Part shown: positions 24,625 to 34,751 of the stretch, piece after piece
Layout: every line of letters starts with the position of its first letter
How positions within the stretch are numbered: position 1 is the stretch's first letter
Origin: Pelomonas sp. BJYL3
Lineage (GTDB): Bacteria > Pseudomonadota > Gammaproteobacteria > Burkholderiales > Burkholderiaceae_C
Assembly: GCF_027257975.1 (NCBI RefSeq)
Contig: NZ_JANZKX010000006.1
Coordinates: forward strand, 333,957-397,956
DNA: 64,000 bases
Reading direction: 5' to 3'
The notes under the pieces: model-generated
What the model saw: the letters and a program-made list of their open reading frames with translations, nothing else
Database searches by the model: none
What the model was told of the DNA's origin: nothing
Made by a program: the position numbers and the translations under genes

Positions 24625-26446
24625 ATTCGCGCGACATGCGCTTGCGCTCGTGCTCGACGAGGTAGCGCTTGCGCAGACGCACGCTCTTGGGCGTGATCTC
24701 GACCAGCTCGTCGTCATCGATGAAGTCCACGCCGTACTCCAGCGTGAGGTCGATCGGCGGCGTGATCTTGATCGCGTCTTCCTTGCCGCTGACACGGAAG
24801 TTGGTCAGCTGCTTGGTGCGGGTGGCGTTGACCACCAGGTCGTTCTCGCGGTTGTGGATGCCGACGATCATGCCCTCGTAGACCGGATCATTGGCCTTGA
24901 CGAACATGCGGCCGCGGTCGTCCAGCTTGCCCAGGGCGTAAGTGAAGATCTCACCGGCGTCCATGGAGATCAGCACGCCGTTCTTGCGGCCGCCGATCTC
25001 GCCCTTGTGCGGCTCGTAGCCGTCGAAGATGGAGGAGATCAGGCCCGAGCCACGCGTCAGGTTCATGAACTCGTTGGAGAACCCGATCAGGCCGCGGGCC
25101 GGGATGCGGTACTCGAGGCGCACACGGCCGTGGCCGTCCGGCTCCATATTGACCAGGTCGCCCTTGCGCAGACCCAGCGCCTGCATCACGCCACCCTGGT
25201 GGATTTCTTCCACGTCGGCCGTCACCAGCTCCATGGGCTCGCACTTCACGCCGTCAATGTCCTTGAACATCACGCGGGGCTTGGACACGGCCAGCTCGTA
25301 GCCTTCACGGCGCATGTTCTCCAGCAGGATGGTCAGGTGCAGTTCGCCGCGGCCGCAGACCTCGAAGACGCCGTCTTCGTCGGTTTCCTTCACGCGCAGG
25401 GCGACGTTGTGCTGCAGTTCCTTCTGCAGGCGGTCCCAGATCTGGCGGCTGGTGACGTACTTGCCTTCGCGACCGGCCAGCGGGCTGGTGTTGACGCAGA
25501 AGTTCATGGTCAGCGTCGGCTCGTCCACCTTCAGCATGGGCAGCGGCTGAGGATTGAGCGGGTCGGTGACGGTCACGCCGATCCCGACTTCGTCGATGCC
25601 GTTGATCAGCACGATATTGCCCGGGCCGGCCTCGGTGACCTGCACGCGGTCCAGACCCTGGAAGGTCAGCACCTGGTTGATGCGGCCGGTGACGGTCTTG
25701 CCATCCGGGCCTTCCATCACGGCCACGTTCATGCCGGGCTTGATGGTGCCCTGGCTGATGCGGCCCACGCCGATGCGGCCGACGAAGGTCGAGAAGTCCA
25801 GCGCCGAGATCTGCAGCTGCAGCGGTGCATCGGGGTCACCCTTCTGCGGCGGCACGTGCTTCAGGATGGTGTTGAAGAGGGCCGACATGTCGGGGCCCCA
25901 CTGGGCGCCGGGCTCGCCCTCTTCCAGCGAGGTCCAGCCGTTGATGCCCGAGGCGTAGACCACGGGGAAGTCCAGCTGTTCGTCCGTGGCGCCGAGCTTG
26001 TCGAACAGGTCGAAGGCGGCGTTGATCACGGAGTCCGGCTTGGCGCCGGGCTTGTCCACCTTGTTGACCACGACGATGGGGCGCAGGCCCAGGGCCAGGG
26101 CCTTCTTGGTCACGAAGCGCGTCTGGGGCATGGGGCCCTCTTGCGCATCGATCAGCAGCACCACGCCGTCCACCATGGACAGGGCGCGCTCGACCTCGCC
26201 GCCGAAGTCCGCGTGGCCCGGGGTGTCCACGATGTTGATGTGGGTGCCTTCCCAGGACACGGCGCAGTTCTTGGCCAGGATGGTGATGCCGCGCTCGCGC
26301 TCGATGGCATTGCTGTCCATCACGGTGTCGACGACCTTCTCGTGGTCGGCGAAGGTGCCGCTCTGGCGCAGAAGCTGGTCCACCATGGTGGTCTTGCCAT
26401 GGTCAACGTGGGCAATGATGGCGATGTTGCGGATTTGGGTGCTCAT
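24614..26446 (-). CDS. typA: Ribosome-associated GTPase TypA/BipA
   Basis: A 610-residue translational GTPase. G1 is [16 protein letters not shown]2 lies around ERERGITI, G3 is [14 protein letters not shown] and G4 NKVDKPG. EF-G-like domains II, III and V and the BipA-specific C-terminal domain follow ([19 protein letters not shown], then [15 protein letters not shown]). BipA acts on the ribosome and large-subunit assembly, particularly under cold or stress. The length is standard. It lies 91 bases downstream of truB on the same strand and may be read from the rimP-nusA operon or its own promoter in that gap. Confidence 0.97.
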   Translation of the reverse strand: MSTQIRNIAIIAHVDHGKTTMVDQLLRQSGTFADHEKVVDTVMDSNAIERERGITILAKNCAVSWEGTHINIVDTPGHADFGGEVERALSMVDGVVLLIDAQEGPMPQTRFVTKKALALGLRPIVVVNKVDKPGAKPDSVINAAFDLFDKLGATDEQLDFPVVYASGINGWTSLEEGEPGAQWGPDMSALFNTILKHVPPQKGDPDAPLQLQISALDFSTFVGRIGVGRISQGTIKPGMNVAVMEGPDGKTVTGRINQVLTFQGLDRVQVTEAGPGNIVLINGIDEVGIGVTVTDPLNPQPLPMLKVDEPTLTMNFCVNTSPLAGREGKYVTSRQIWDRLQKELQHNVALRVKETDEDGVFEVCGRGELHLTILLENMRREGYELAVSKPRVMFKDIDGVKCEPMELVTADVEEIHQGGVMQALGLRKGDLVNMEPDGHGRVRLEYRIPARGLIGFSNEFMNLTRGSGLISSIFDGYEPHKGEIGGRKNGVLISMDAGEIFTYALGKLDDRGRMFVKANDPVYEGMIVGIHNRENDLVVNATRTKQLTNFRVSGKEDAIKITPPIDLTLEYGVDFIDDDELVEITPKSVRLRKRYLVEHERKRMSRESAA

Positions 26447-26537
26447 AAATGCTCGCTAGGTAATCGTCTTGCGGCGCGGAACCGAAGTGCCGCCGCGGGG
26501 CAGTCGTTGGGCCGGTCTGGCCGAGGAATCAGCCGGA

Positions 26538-27536
26538 TCAGGTGCCGGGCCCGGCCAGGAGGGACTGCACCTCCTGCGGACTCAGCAGCCGATCGGCGAT
26601 CAGCTCGCCGGCCTTCACGTGTGCGCTGCCCAGGAATGCTTGCGGTTCAGGTCCGTAGACCCTCACCTGCCCGGCATCTGCGGCGGCAACGCGTCGCCGC
26701 AGTCCCGAGAGGAATCGCCCGGCCTCGTCGGCATCCAGCCGAAGGGCGGGCCAGTCCTGCAGCAGGCTGTCCGGCGGGCGCAAGAGCGCCAGTCGCTCGT
26801 CTTCACTCATGGCCGCCAGGGCGTCCAGGGTGATGGCATCTTCCACCCGCAGCGGACCGCTGCCGGTGCGCCGCAGCGCGCTCAGGTGCGCGCCGCAGCC
26901 CAGCCGCTCGCCGATGTCCTCGCCCAGGGTGCGGATGTAGGTGCCCTTGGTGCATCGGACGGCAATGCGGAGTTGTTGGATCTCGCCATCCTGCCAGTCG
27001 AGGATGTCGATGCGATGAATGGTGACGCGCCGCGCCGGGCGCTCGATGGTGATGCCCTGCCGTGCATAGTCGTACAGCGCCTTGCCCTCGTGCTTGAGCG
27101 CCGAGTGCATGGGCGGGACCTGGTCAATCTCGCCCGTGAAGGCGGCGCAGGCGGCCTCGATCTGCTCGCGCGTCACGTTCACCGGGCGGCGCTGCAGGAC
27201 CTCGCCCTCGGCGTCGCCGGTGCTGGTCTTGACGCCCAGCTGCAGCACGGCCTCGTAGGCCTTGTCGGCGTCCAGGCTGACCTGGCTGAACTTGGTGCCC
27301 GCGCCGAAGCACAGGGGCAGCAGGCCGGTGGCCAGCGGGTCCAGGGTGCCCGTGTGGCCGGCCTTCTCGGCGCGCAGCAGCCACTTCGCCTTCTGCAATG
27401 CGTCGTTGCTGGACAGGCCCAGGGGCTTGTCCAGCAGGAGCACGCCATGCACCGGCCGGCGCTGGATGCGCTGGCGCGGGGCACGGGCCGGCGCTGCGGG
27501 CGCCTGCTCGGGGGCGAGGTCGGGGGTACGGCTCAA
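26538..27536 (-). CDS. truB: tRNA pseudouridine(55) synthase TruB
   Basis: A 332-residue enzyme making pseudouridine 55 in the T-loop of tRNAs. The catalytic Asp is D66 in AGHTGTLDPLATGLLP; LLLDKPLGLSSNDALQ, QVPPMHSALKHEGKALYDYAR and CTKGTYIRTLGEDIGERLG are the other family motifs. The first ~28 residues are an Ala/Pro/Arg-rich extension. The best start is TTG at 27536 with a weak purine-rich upstream stretch; no ATG exists before the conserved core. It follows rbfA by 36 bases, the classic rbfA-truB order. Confidence 0.94.
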   Translation of the reverse strand: MSRTPDLAPEQAPAAPARAPRQRIQRRPVHGVLLLDKPLGLSSNDALQKAKWLLRAEKAGHTGTLDPLATGLLPLCFGAGTKFSQVSLDADKAYEAVLQLGVKTSTGDAEGEVLQRRPVNVTREQIEAACAAFTGEIDQVPPMHSALKHEGKALYDYARQGITIERPARRVTIHRIDILDWQDGEIQQLRIAVRCTKGTYIRTLGEDIGERLGCGAHLSALRRTGSGPLRVEDAITLDALAAMSEDERLALLRPPDSLLQDWPALRLDADEAGRFLSGLRRRVAAADAGQVRVYGPEPQAFLGSAHVKAGELIADRLLSPQEVQSLLAGPGT

Positions 27537-27572
27537 GAGTCTCTTCTCAGGGATGGCGAGTCGGCGCGCGGC

Positions 27573-27956
27573 TCAGTCCTCGCGGTCGTCGTCTTCGTCC
27601 TTCACGCGGGTGGCATTGGCCTTGGCGATCAGGCTGCTCATCTCGGCCGCGCGCTCGATGCTGCGGTCGTAATGGAAATGCAGGGTGGGGACGGTGTGGA
27701 TCTGCAGACGCTTGAACAGCCCGTTGCGCAGGAAGCCGGCGGCCTCGTTCAGCGCGGCGGCCGAGGCCTCCGGATCGCCGACCAGCACCGAGAAGAAGAC
27801 CTTGGCGTGGGCGTAGTCCGGCGTCACCTCGACGGCATTGACCGTGGCCATGCCCACGCGGGGATCCTTCAGCTCACGGATGAGCTCGGAGAGGTCGCGC
27901 TGGATCTGGTCGGCCACACGGAAGCCGCGGTTGGGAATGGAACGCTTGTGTCGCAT
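27573..27956 (-). CDS. rbfA: 30S ribosome-binding factor RbfA
   Basis: A 127-residue KH-fold protein that helps 16S 5'-end maturation and late 30S assembly. Typical parts are [43 protein letters not shown] (strand-rich) and [23 protein letters not shown] ending (here [20 protein letters not shown]). The C-terminus is highly acidic (EDDDRED). AAAGGA precedes the ATG. It sits between infB, with an intervening hairpin, and truB. Confidence 0.96.
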   Translation of the reverse strand: MRHKRSIPNRGFRVADQIQRDLSELIRELKDPRVGMATVNAVEVTPDYAHAKVFFSVLVGDPEASAAALNEAAGFLRNGLFKRLQIHTVPTLHFHYDRSIERAAEMSSLIAKANATRVKDEDDDRED

Positions 27957-27974
27957 GGTGGATTCCTTTCAAGC

Positions 27975-28008
27975 ACAAACCCCGCCGCATTGCTGAGGCG
28001 GGGTTTGT
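27975..28008 (-). terminator. Hairpin between infB and rbfA
   Basis: Perfect 12-base stem ACAAACCCCGCC (27975-27986) with GGCGGGGTTTGT (27997-28008) and a 10-base loop. On the minus strand it is followed by GCTTG, so termination would be partial. It probably sets a lower level of rbfA-truB relative to infB. Confidence 0.65.
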
Positions 28009-28030
28009 CGGCCGGGGCCCGCTTGCCTTG

Positions 28031-30988
28031 TTACAGCGTACGCGCCACTTCCTTGATTTCAAAGAACTCGAGCTGGTCGCCCTCGGCGATGTCGTTGTAG
28101 TTCTTGAGCTTGATACCGCACTCGAAGCCTTCCTTGACTTCCTTGACGTCGTCCTTCTCGCGGCGGACGGATTCGACCTCGCCCGTGTAGATGACGATGT
28201 TGTCGCGCAGCAGGCGGAACTTGGCGTTGCGGCGCACCAGGCCGGAGGTGACCATGGAGCCGGCCACCGTACCGATCTTGGAGGCCACGAAGACCACGCG
28301 GATCTCGGCCGTGCCCAGCGCTTCTTCTTTCTGCTCCGGCGCCAGCATGCCGCCCATCGCTGCCTTCACCTCATCCACGGCGTCGTAGATGATGTTGTAG
28401 TAGCGCAGGTCGACGCCGTTGTGCTCGGCCAGCTTGCGGGCACCCGCGTCAGCACGGGTGTTGAAGCCGATGATGATGGCCTTGGAGGCGATCGCCAGGT
28501 TGACGTCGGACTCGCTGATGCCACCCACGGCGGCGTGCACGATCTGCACCTTGACCTCGTCGGTCGAGAGCTTGAGCAGCGAAGCGGCCAGCGCTTCCTG
28601 CGAGCCTTGCACGTCGGCCTTGATGATCAGCGGCAGAGTCTGGACATCGCCGGCGGCCATGTCGGAGAACATGTTCTCCAGCTTGGCGGCCTGCTGCTTG
28701 GCCAGCTTGACGTCGCGGTACTTGCCTTGGCGGAAGGTGGCCACTTCACGGGCGCGGCGCTCGTCGCCCAGCACCATGAACTCGTCACCGGCCTGCGGCA
28801 CTTCGGTCAGGCCCTGGATTTCCACCGGGATGGAAGGACCGGCTTCCTGGCAAGGCTTGCCGTCCTCGTCCAGCATGGCGCGCACGCGGCCGTAGGTCGA
28901 GCCGGCCAGCACCACGTCGCCGCGCTTGAGCGTACCGCTCTGCACCAGCACCGTGGCCACGGGGCCGCGGCCCTTGTCCAGCTTGGCTTCGATGACCAGG
29001 CCCTTGGCCATGGAGGCCACCGGGGCCTTGAGCTCCAGCACTTCGGCCTGCAGCAGGACTTGCTCCAGCAGGCTGTCGATGCCTTCGCCGGTCTTGGCGG
29101 ACACGGGCACGAAGGGCGAATCGCCGCCGAATTCTTCCGGCACGACTTCCTCGGCCACCAGCTCGCTCTTCACGCGATCCAGGTTGGCGCCGGGCTTGTC
29201 GATCTTGTTGATCGCCACGACCAGGGGCACGCCGGCCGCCTTGGCGTGGTGGATGGCTTCCTTGGTCTGAGGCATGACGCCGTCATCGGCCGCGACGACC
29301 AGGATGACGATGTCAGTGGCCTTGGCACCGCGGGCACGCATGGCCGTGAAGGCCTCGTGACCCGGGGTGTCAAGGAAGCTGATCATGCCGCGCGGCGTGT
29401 CGACGTGGTAAGCGCCGATGTGCTGCGTGATGCCGCCGGCTTCGCCAGCCGCGACGCGGGCACGGCGGATGTAGTCCAGCAGCGAGGTCTTGCCGTGGTC
29501 GACGTGGCCCATGACGGTCACGACCGGTGCGCGCGGCAGCAGCTCGTGTTCCTTGTCGGCGTCGGCGCCCTCTTCTTCCAGGAAGGCATCCGGATCGTCC
29601 AGCTTGGCGGCAAACGCCTTGTGGCCCATTTCCTCGACCACGATCATGGCCGTTTCCTGGTCCAGCTGCTGGTTGATGGTGACCATCTGGCCCAGCAGCA
29701 TCAGCTTCTTGATGACCTCGGACGCCTTGATGGACATCTTGTGGGCCAGGTCCGCGACCGAGATGGTCTCGGGCACGTGCACTTCCTGGATCACCGGTTC
29801 CGTCGGGGCGGCGTAGTTGCTGTTGCCACCGCGGTCGTTGCGGTCGCCACGGCGGCCTGCGCCACCCTTGGGCGCGCGCCAGCCCGGCGTGCTGCGAGCC
29901 GCACCAGCGGGAGCGGTGTCGCCACGGGTCTTGAGGCCGCGCTTCTTGGCGGCGTCATCGGCCCAGCTCGACGAGAGCTTCTCGCTCTTGACGGACTTCT
30001 TGTCCCCCGGCTTGGCGCCGGCACCGGCGTTGGCCGTGGCTGGCGTGGCAGCGCCCGGAGCGCCCGGCTTCTTGTGGATGGTGCCCTTGATTTCCTTGGC
30101 AGGCTCGGCGGGCTTGGGCTCTTCCTTCTTCGCGACCAGCACCTTCTTGGGTGCGTTCATCATCGCGCGGATGGCGGCGGCCTCGGCCTCGGCGGCCTTG
30201 CGGCGGCGTTCCAGGTCGGCCTGGCGCTGCTTTTCGTCGGCGGCGCTGTCACCGGCCTTGACGACGCGCAGCTGGGGCTTGGGCGGTTCGGCCGGTGCGG
30301 CGGCGGCAGCCACGGGCGCAGGCGCCGGGGCGGCCACGGGCGCGGGGGCCGGTGCAGCGGGTGCGGGCGCAGGCTTGCCTTCGGCGGCGGCCTTGGCGGT
30401 AGCTTCAGCAGCGGCCTTGGCGGCGGCTTCGGCGGCGGCCTTGGCGGCAGCTTCGGCAGCGGCCTTGGCTTCGGCCTCGGCGGCGATGCGAGCTTCCTCG
30501 TCGCGGCGGCGCTGTTCCTCAGCTTCGCGGGCGCGGCGCTCGGCTTCCTCACGCTCGCGCATGCGGGTCGCCAGCTCCTCTTCCTGCTTGCGCAGGGCGT
30601 CGGCCTGGGCGCGGGCTTCTTCCTCGCGGCGCTGCAGTTCGGCTTCCTGCTCGGCCTGCAGATTGGATTCATCCACGCCGGAGGCATCGTCACGCTTGAC
30701 GAACACGCGCTTCTTGCGCACTTCGACCTGGATGGTGCGGGCCTTGCCGCTGGCATCGGCCTGCTTGATCTCGCTGGTCGACTTGCGGGTCAGCGTGATC
30801 TTCTTGCGTTCGGCGCTGCTGGTGCCATGCGCAGTGCGCAGGTAGTCCAGCAGACGCTCCTTGTCGGCTTCGTTGAGCGCATCTTCGGCAGACGCCTTCT
30901 TGACGCCGGCAGCCTGAAGCTGCTCAAGCAGCGTGCTGGCAGGCCTGTTCAGCTCTGCAGCAAACTGGGCGACGGTGGTCACAGCCAT
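28031..30988 (-). CDS. infB: Translation initiation factor IF-2
   Basis: A 985-residue GTPase that positions initiator fMet-tRNA on the 30S subunit. The start [16 protein letters not shown] is the usual betaproteobacterial opening, with AAGGA 8 bases upstream; the frame runs open to 31054 without coding signs. Then come IF2 N-terminal domains, a long Glu/Arg coiled region ([17 protein letters not shown]), an Ala/Lys repeat block ([14 protein letters not shown]) and a Pro/Ala linker. The G domain has [28 protein letters not shown] and [10 protein letters not shown], and the C-terminal domains end the protein. The low-complexity linker should be disordered. It follows nusA by 50 bases. Confidence 0.97.
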   Translation of the reverse strand: MAVTTVAQFAAELNRPASTLLEQLQAAGVKKASAEDALNEADKERLLDYLRTAHGTSSAERKKITLTRKSTSEIKQADASGKARTIQVEVRKKRVFVKRDDASGVDESNLQAEQEAELQRREEEARAQADALRKQEEELATRMREREEAERRAREAEEQRRRDEEARIAAEAEAKAAAEAAAKAAAEAAAKAAAEATAKAAAEGKPAPAPAAPAPAPVAAPAPAPVAAAAAPAEPPKPQLRVVKAGDSAADEKQRQADLERRRKAAEAEAAAIRAMMNAPKKVLVAKKEEPKPAEPAKEIKGTIHKKPGAPGAATPATANAGAGAKPGDKKSVKSEKLSSSWADDAAKKRGLKTRGDTAPAGAARSTPGWRAPKGGAGRRGDRNDRGGNSNYAAPTEPVIQEVHVPETISVADLAHKMSIKASEVIKKLMLLGQMVTINQQLDQETAMIVVEEMGHKAFAAKLDDPDAFLEEEGADADKEHELLPRAPVVTVMGHVDHGKTSLLDYIRRARVAAGEAGGITQHIGAYHVDTPRGMISFLDTPGHEAFTAMRARGAKATDIVILVVAADDGVMPQTKEAIHHAKAAGVPLVVAINKIDKPGANLDRVKSELVAEEVVPEEFGGDSPFVPVSAKTGEGIDSLLEQVLLQAEVLELKAPVASMAKGLVIEAKLDKGRGPVATVLVQSGTLKRGDVVLAGSTYGRVRAMLDEDGKPCQEAGPSIPVEIQGLTEVPQAGDEFMVLGDERRAREVATFRQGKYRDVKLAKQQAAKLENMFSDMAAGDVQTLPLIIKADVQGSQEALAASLLKLSTDEVKVQIVHAAVGGISESDVNLAIASKAIIIGFNTRADAGARKLAEHNGVDLRYYNIIYDAVDEVKAAMGGMLAPEQKEEALGTAEIRVVFVASKIGTVAGSMVTSGLVRRNAKFRLLRDNIVIYTGEVESVRREKDDVKEVKEGFECGIKLKNYNDIAEGDQLEFFEIKEVARTL

Positions 30989-31038
30989 GTGGGGATCCTT
31001 CTGGGTAATCTGGGTGCGAATGGTTGCGTGCCTGCGGA

Positions 31039-32517
31039 TCAGGCGTTGAACCAATGTTCGCGGGCCTTCATGATCATGGCGCGGGCCTGAGCCTCGTCCA
31101 TGCCGGCCAGTTCAACGAGTTCATCGACGGCCAGGTCGGCCAGGTCGTCGCGGGTATGGATGTCACCGTCGGCGAGCTTGGCGATCAGGTCGGGCGTCAC
31201 GCCCTCCAGATCGCGCAGGTCTTGGGACACTTCCTCGACCTTTTCCTCGCGGGCAATTTCCATGGTCAGCAGCGCATCCTTGGCACGGGCGCGCAACTCG
31301 TTGACTGTGTCCTCGTCGAAGGCCTCGACTTCCAGCATTTCCTGCATGGGCACATAGGCCACTTCTTCCAGGCTGGTGAACCCTTCGGCGATCAGGATAT
31401 CGGCCACTTCCTCGTCCACATCGAGCTTGTCGACGAAGAGCTTGCGGACCGATTCCGACTCCTGAGCTTGCTTGGCGGCCGATTCCTCGGCCGTCATGAT
31501 GTTGATGCGCCAGCCCGTCAGCTCAGAGGCCAGGCGCACGTTCTGACCACCGCGACCGATCGCGATGGCCAGGTTCTCTTCGTCCACGACCACATCCATG
31601 GCGTGGCGTTCCTCGTCCACCACGATGGACTGGACGTTGGCCGGCGCCAGGGCGCCGATCACGAACTGGGCGGGGTCTTCCGACCACAGCACGATGTCCA
31701 CGCGCTCGCCGGCCAGCTCATTGGTCACGCCGTTGACGCGCGAACCGCGCACGCCCACGCAGGTGCCGATGGGGTCGACGCGCTTGTCGTGCGACAGCAC
31801 GGCGATCTTGGCGCGCGAGCCGGAGTCACGGGCGCAGCTCTTGATCTCCAGCAGGCCCTGCTCGATCTCGGGCACCTCCTGGGCGAACAGCTCCTTCATG
31901 AATTCGGGGCTGGAGCGCGAGAGCATGATCTGCGGGCCACGCTGGGTGGGGTCCACGCCGAGGATCACGGCACGCACGCGGTCACCGGTGCGCAGGTTTT
32001 CCTTGGGGATCATCTCGTTGCGGCGCAGGCGCGCTTCCACGCGGCCAGACTCGGCAATGATGTCGCCCTTGTCCAGGCGCTTGACGGTGCCGATGAAGAT
32101 CTTCTCGCCGCGCGAGAGGAAGTCGTTCAGCAGCTGCTCGCGCTCGGCGTCACGGATCTTCTGCAGGATGACCTGCTTGGCGGCCTGCGCGCCGATACGG
32201 CCGATGGGCACGGACTCGACAGGCTCTTCGATGTGGTCATCGATCTCGATGTCGGGGATCTGCTCCTGGGCTTCGAAGAGCAGGATCTCGGCGTCGGCGT
32301 TCTGCAGGCCGGCCTCGTTGGGCACGACGTGCCAGCGGCGGAAGGTCTCGTACTCGCCGGAGTCACGGTCGATGGCCACACGGATGTCGACCTCACCGCC
32401 ATACAACTTCTTGGTGGCCGAAGCCAGGGCCGCTTCCACGGCACCAAACACCACATCGCGCTCCACGCTCTTCTCGCGGGAGATGGCGTCCACCAGCATC
32501 AACAGTTCGCGGTTCAT
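31039..32517 (-). CDS. nusA: Transcription elongation/termination factor NusA
   Basis: A 492-residue RNA polymerase-associated factor. The order is the N-terminal RNAP-binding domain ([20 protein letters not shown]), an S1 domain ([20 protein letters not shown]), two KH domains ([22 protein letters not shown] and [20 protein letters not shown]) and two C-terminal acidic helix-hairpin-helix repeats ([16 protein letters not shown] and [17 protein letters not shown]). The length is standard. The ATG overlaps the rimP stop (ATGA), so translation is coupled. Confidence 0.97.
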   Translation of the reverse strand: MNRELLMLVDAISREKSVERDVVFGAVEAALASATKKLYGGEVDIRVAIDRDSGEYETFRRWHVVPNEAGLQNADAEILLFEAQEQIPDIEIDDHIEEPVESVPIGRIGAQAAKQVILQKIRDAEREQLLNDFLSRGEKIFIGTVKRLDKGDIIAESGRVEARLRRNEMIPKENLRTGDRVRAVILGVDPTQRGPQIMLSRSSPEFMKELFAQEVPEIEQGLLEIKSCARDSGSRAKIAVLSHDKRVDPIGTCVGVRGSRVNGVTNELAGERVDIVLWSEDPAQFVIGALAPANVQSIVVDEERHAMDVVVDEENLAIAIGRGGQNVRLASELTGWRINIMTAEESAAKQAQESESVRKLFVDKLDVDEEVADILIAEGFTSLEEVAYVPMQEMLEVEAFDEDTVNELRARAKDALLTMEIAREEKVEEVSQDLRDLEGVTPDLIAKLADGDIHTRDDLADLAVDELVELAGMDEAQARAMIMKAREHWFNA

Positions 32518-33143
32518 TGATCGAGACCTCCGTCAACCTTGTCATCCTGATCGGCAGTCTCGACAGACTGCCGGGCCTTGGCGTTGCTCTGCTTCTTCTT
32601 CGCAGGTTTCGCGGCCTTGGCCTTCATTGCTGCGGCCTGCCCGGGAGTGGCAGCGCCCTTGGGGGCGGCATTGCGCCCCTTGAAAGTGATTTCTGGAACC
32701 AGCTTGGCGCTGCGGACCTCGTCCAGCGCGAAGTCCAGGGCCTGCTCGGTCTTGCCGTCGATGAAGACCACGCGCCAGCCCTCGCCCTCGGCAGACAGGA
32801 CGCCGCGGTACTTCTTGCGGCCCTGGAAGGCCTCGCGCAGGGTGATCTCGACCTCGTGGCCGGCAAAGCGCTGGTAATCAGCCAGCTTGTTGAGCGGACG
32901 ATCCACCCCCGGCGAGGACACCTCAAGCCGGGCGTAATCTGCACCTTCCACCTCCAGCACGTACTGCAACTGGCGCGTCACGCGCTCGCAGTCGTCCACC
33001 GTGATCACCTCACCGGCCAGCGCCTGCTCAGGCAGCTTGTCGATGTAGACGCGCAGCAAACCGCCGGCACTGCGCTCGCAGTCCACCAGCTCGTAACCCA
33101 GACCGGTCACGGTTTTCTCTACAGCAGCTTGCCAATTCGTCAT
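32514..33143 (-). CDS. rimP: Ribosome maturation factor RimP
   Basis: A 209-residue 30S assembly factor. Recognisable are [75 protein letters not shown] and the SH3-like C-terminal domain ([23 protein letters not shown]), extended by a Lys/Ala-rich tail. The ATG at 33143 fits the family N-terminus although no strong Shine-Dalgarno is seen; the frame continues open to 33275. It is the first gene of the rimP-nusA-infB block, whose promoter must lie between 33144 and fabI. Confidence 0.93.
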   Translation of the reverse strand: MTNWQAAVEKTVTGLGYELVDCERSAGGLLRVYIDKLPEQALAGEVITVDDCERVTRQLQYVLEVEGADYARLEVSSPGVDRPLNKLADYQRFAGHEVEITLREAFQGRKKYRGVLSAEGEGWRVVFIDGKTEQALDFALDEVRSAKLVPEITFKGRNAAPKGAATPGQAAAMKAKAAKPAKKKQSNAKARQSVETADQDDKVDGGLDQ

Positions 33144-33653
33144 GCGTTCGGTGTGGGCTTCTAGTCTCTCGAGGAGCAAAAAAACAGCAGTCAAAAAGCG
33201 CCTGAAGCTCTGCCGCACGGGCACGTTGACTCGGCTTTCGCCGGGCCAGCGCGGACTCCCCGCACCGCAGAGCACTCAAGCGGTCGCTCGACCGATGACC
33301 CGCGCCTCAAGGACCCAGGCCACCCATCAAACAGAAAACTTCAGAACAAAAGTTCCATCGCCAGATCAAGCAAAAAAAATGGGCTGGAAAAATCCGCCCA
33401 CATCTGAGTGCCATTCAAGTTCATGAAAGCACCCTCTGCCAGACATGCACCTGGTGCATGCCGCCTGAAGCTTCTTGCGCTGTGCCTTCAACCAACCGGC
33501 ACCGCCGCCAATCAAACCAACAGGCGCTTCACTTATTCAGCGAAGCCAGGATTGTACTATGCAAGCACCATGCCCGCAAGAACCCGGCTTGCCCTGAAAC
33601 GAGGCCGTGCGAGAATCCCGCGCTGATTTGAACATTGATACCAAGGAGCAGAC
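33144..33653. other. Divergent promoter region rimP/fabI
   Basis: 510 bases carrying the promoters of the minus-strand rimP operon and of plus-strand fabI. It is the most AT-rich non-coding stretch here (A-runs near 33178 and 33370). It contains a perfect 7+7 inverted repeat CATGCAC-CTG-GTGCATG (33444-33460), a plausible dimeric-regulator operator. The short open frames have no domain or ribosome-binding site and are not called. Confidence 0.5.
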
Positions 33654-34433
33654 ATGGGATTTCTCGCCGGCAAGCGCCTGCTGATCACGGGCGTCCTTTC
33701 GAACCGGTCGATTGCCTATGGCATTGCCAAGGCCTGCCACCGCGAAGGCGCCGAGCTGGCCTTCAGCTATGTGGGCGAGCGCTTCAAGGACCGCATCACC
33801 GAATTCGCTGCCGAATTCGACTCCAAGCTGGTCTTCGAATGCGACGTCTCCAGCGACGAGCAGATCGACAGCCTTTTCGCCCAGCTGGGCGAGGTCTGGC
33901 CCGAGTTTGACGGCTTCGTGCATTCCATCGGTTTCGCCCCCCGCGAGGCCATTGCCGGCAATTTCCTGGACGGCCTGACCCGCGAGAATTTCCGCATCGC
34001 CCACGACATCTCGGCCTACAGCTTCCCGGCCATGGCCAAGGCCGCCGCGCCGCGCCTGCGTGCGGGCGCCTCGCTGCTGACCCTGTCCTACCTGGGTGCG
34101 GACCGCTACGTGCCGAACTACAACACCATGGGTTTGGCCAAGGCTTCGCTGGAATCCAGCGTGCGCTACCTGGCCTATGCCCTGGGCGAGCGCAACATCC
34201 GCGTCAACGGCATCTCCGCCGGCCCCATCAAGACCCTGGCCGCCTCGGGCATCAAGGACTTCGGCAAGCTGCTGACCCAGTTCGCCGCCACCACGCCCAT
34301 CCGCCGCAACGTGACCATCGAGGATGTGGGCAACACCGCCGCCTTCCTCTTCTCCGACCTGTCGGCCGGCATCAGCTCCGAAGTGATCTACGTCGACGGC
34401 GGCTTCAGCCACGTGGCCTTGAGTGGGGAGTGA
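33654..34433 (+). CDS. fabI: Enoyl-ACP reductase (NADH) FabI
   Basis: A 259-residue SDR-fold enzyme performing the last reduction in each fatty-acid elongation cycle. The NADH site is [15 protein letters not shown], and the catalytic residues Y146, Y156 and K163 ([20 protein letters not shown]) fall at exactly the E. coli numbers. The G93-equivalent loop is [10 protein letters not shown]. Length and sequence are those of the triclosan-target FabI. AAGGAG precedes the ATG. Its stop codon abuts the left arm of a large inverted repeat and terminator region. Confidence 0.97.
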   Translation: MGFLAGKRLLITGVLSNRSIAYGIAKACHREGAELAFSYVGERFKDRITEFAAEFDSKLVFECDVSSDEQIDSLFAQLGEVWPEFDGFVHSIGFAPREAIAGNFLDGLTRENFRIAHDISAYSFPAMAKAAAPRLRAGASLLTLSYLGADRYVPNYNTMGLAKASLESSVRYLAYALGERNIRVNGISAGPIKTLAASGIKDFGKLLTQFAATTPIRRNVTIEDVGNTAAFLFSDLSAGISSEVIYVDGGFSHVALSGE

Positions 34434-34514
34434 CCCCCCTACCGGCTTCGCCGGCCCCCCAAGGGGGGCGAGCTTGAGGGCCCGGCGGAGCCGGATCCCC
34501 AAGCTCCGCTGAGG

Positions 34515-34552
34515 AAACAAAACGGGACTACGTTGGTCCCGTTTTGTTTTTC
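34515..34552. terminator. Bidirectional terminator after fabI
   Basis: Perfect 14-base stem AAACAAAACGGGAC (34515-34528) with GTCCCGTTTTGTTT (34536-34549), 7-base loop, then TTC. A-rich on one side and T-rich on the other, so it can act from both directions. Confidence 0.92.
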
Positions 34553-34631
34553 AAGGCACGCGCTTCGGGGCGAACCTGACGATTGCGCCGAAGTCGATGT
34601 CGGACCATCAACGCATCGAACTCCACCCCAC

Positions 34632-34669
34632 AAAACAAAACGGGACCATCGAGTCCCGTTTTGTTTTTC
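34632..34669. terminator. Second bidirectional terminator, near-copy of the first
   Basis: Perfect 15-base stem AAAACAAAACGGGAC (34632-34646) with GTCCCGTTTTGTTTT (34653-34667), 6-base loop. The stem is the same as at 34515-34549 with one extra pair, and both are followed by TTTTTCA(A)GGCACG. Confidence 0.92.
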
Positions 34670-34751
34670 AGGCACGGAGCTTGGGGATCCGGCTTTGCCG
34701 GGCCCTCAAGCTCGCCCCCTTGAGGGGGCCGGCGAAGCCGGTAGGGGGTGG

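Noticed and set aside
20408..26833. A 2141-codon open frame on the plus strand
   Set aside because: It is antisense to fhs, the hydrolase-like gene, the EamA transporter, typA and part of truB, all with strong family motifs. Its product is His/Gln/Arg-rich with no domain; high GC at third positions removes stop codons from this frame.
30989..31054. N-terminal extension of IF-2
   Set aside because: The family start [13 protein letters not shown] with AAGGA upstream is at 30988; the extra codons come from the nusA-infB spacer.
28028..32520. Two long plus-strand open frames (1020 and 498 codons)
   Set aside because: Exact shadows of infB and nusA; the glycine- and histidine-rich products have no family features.
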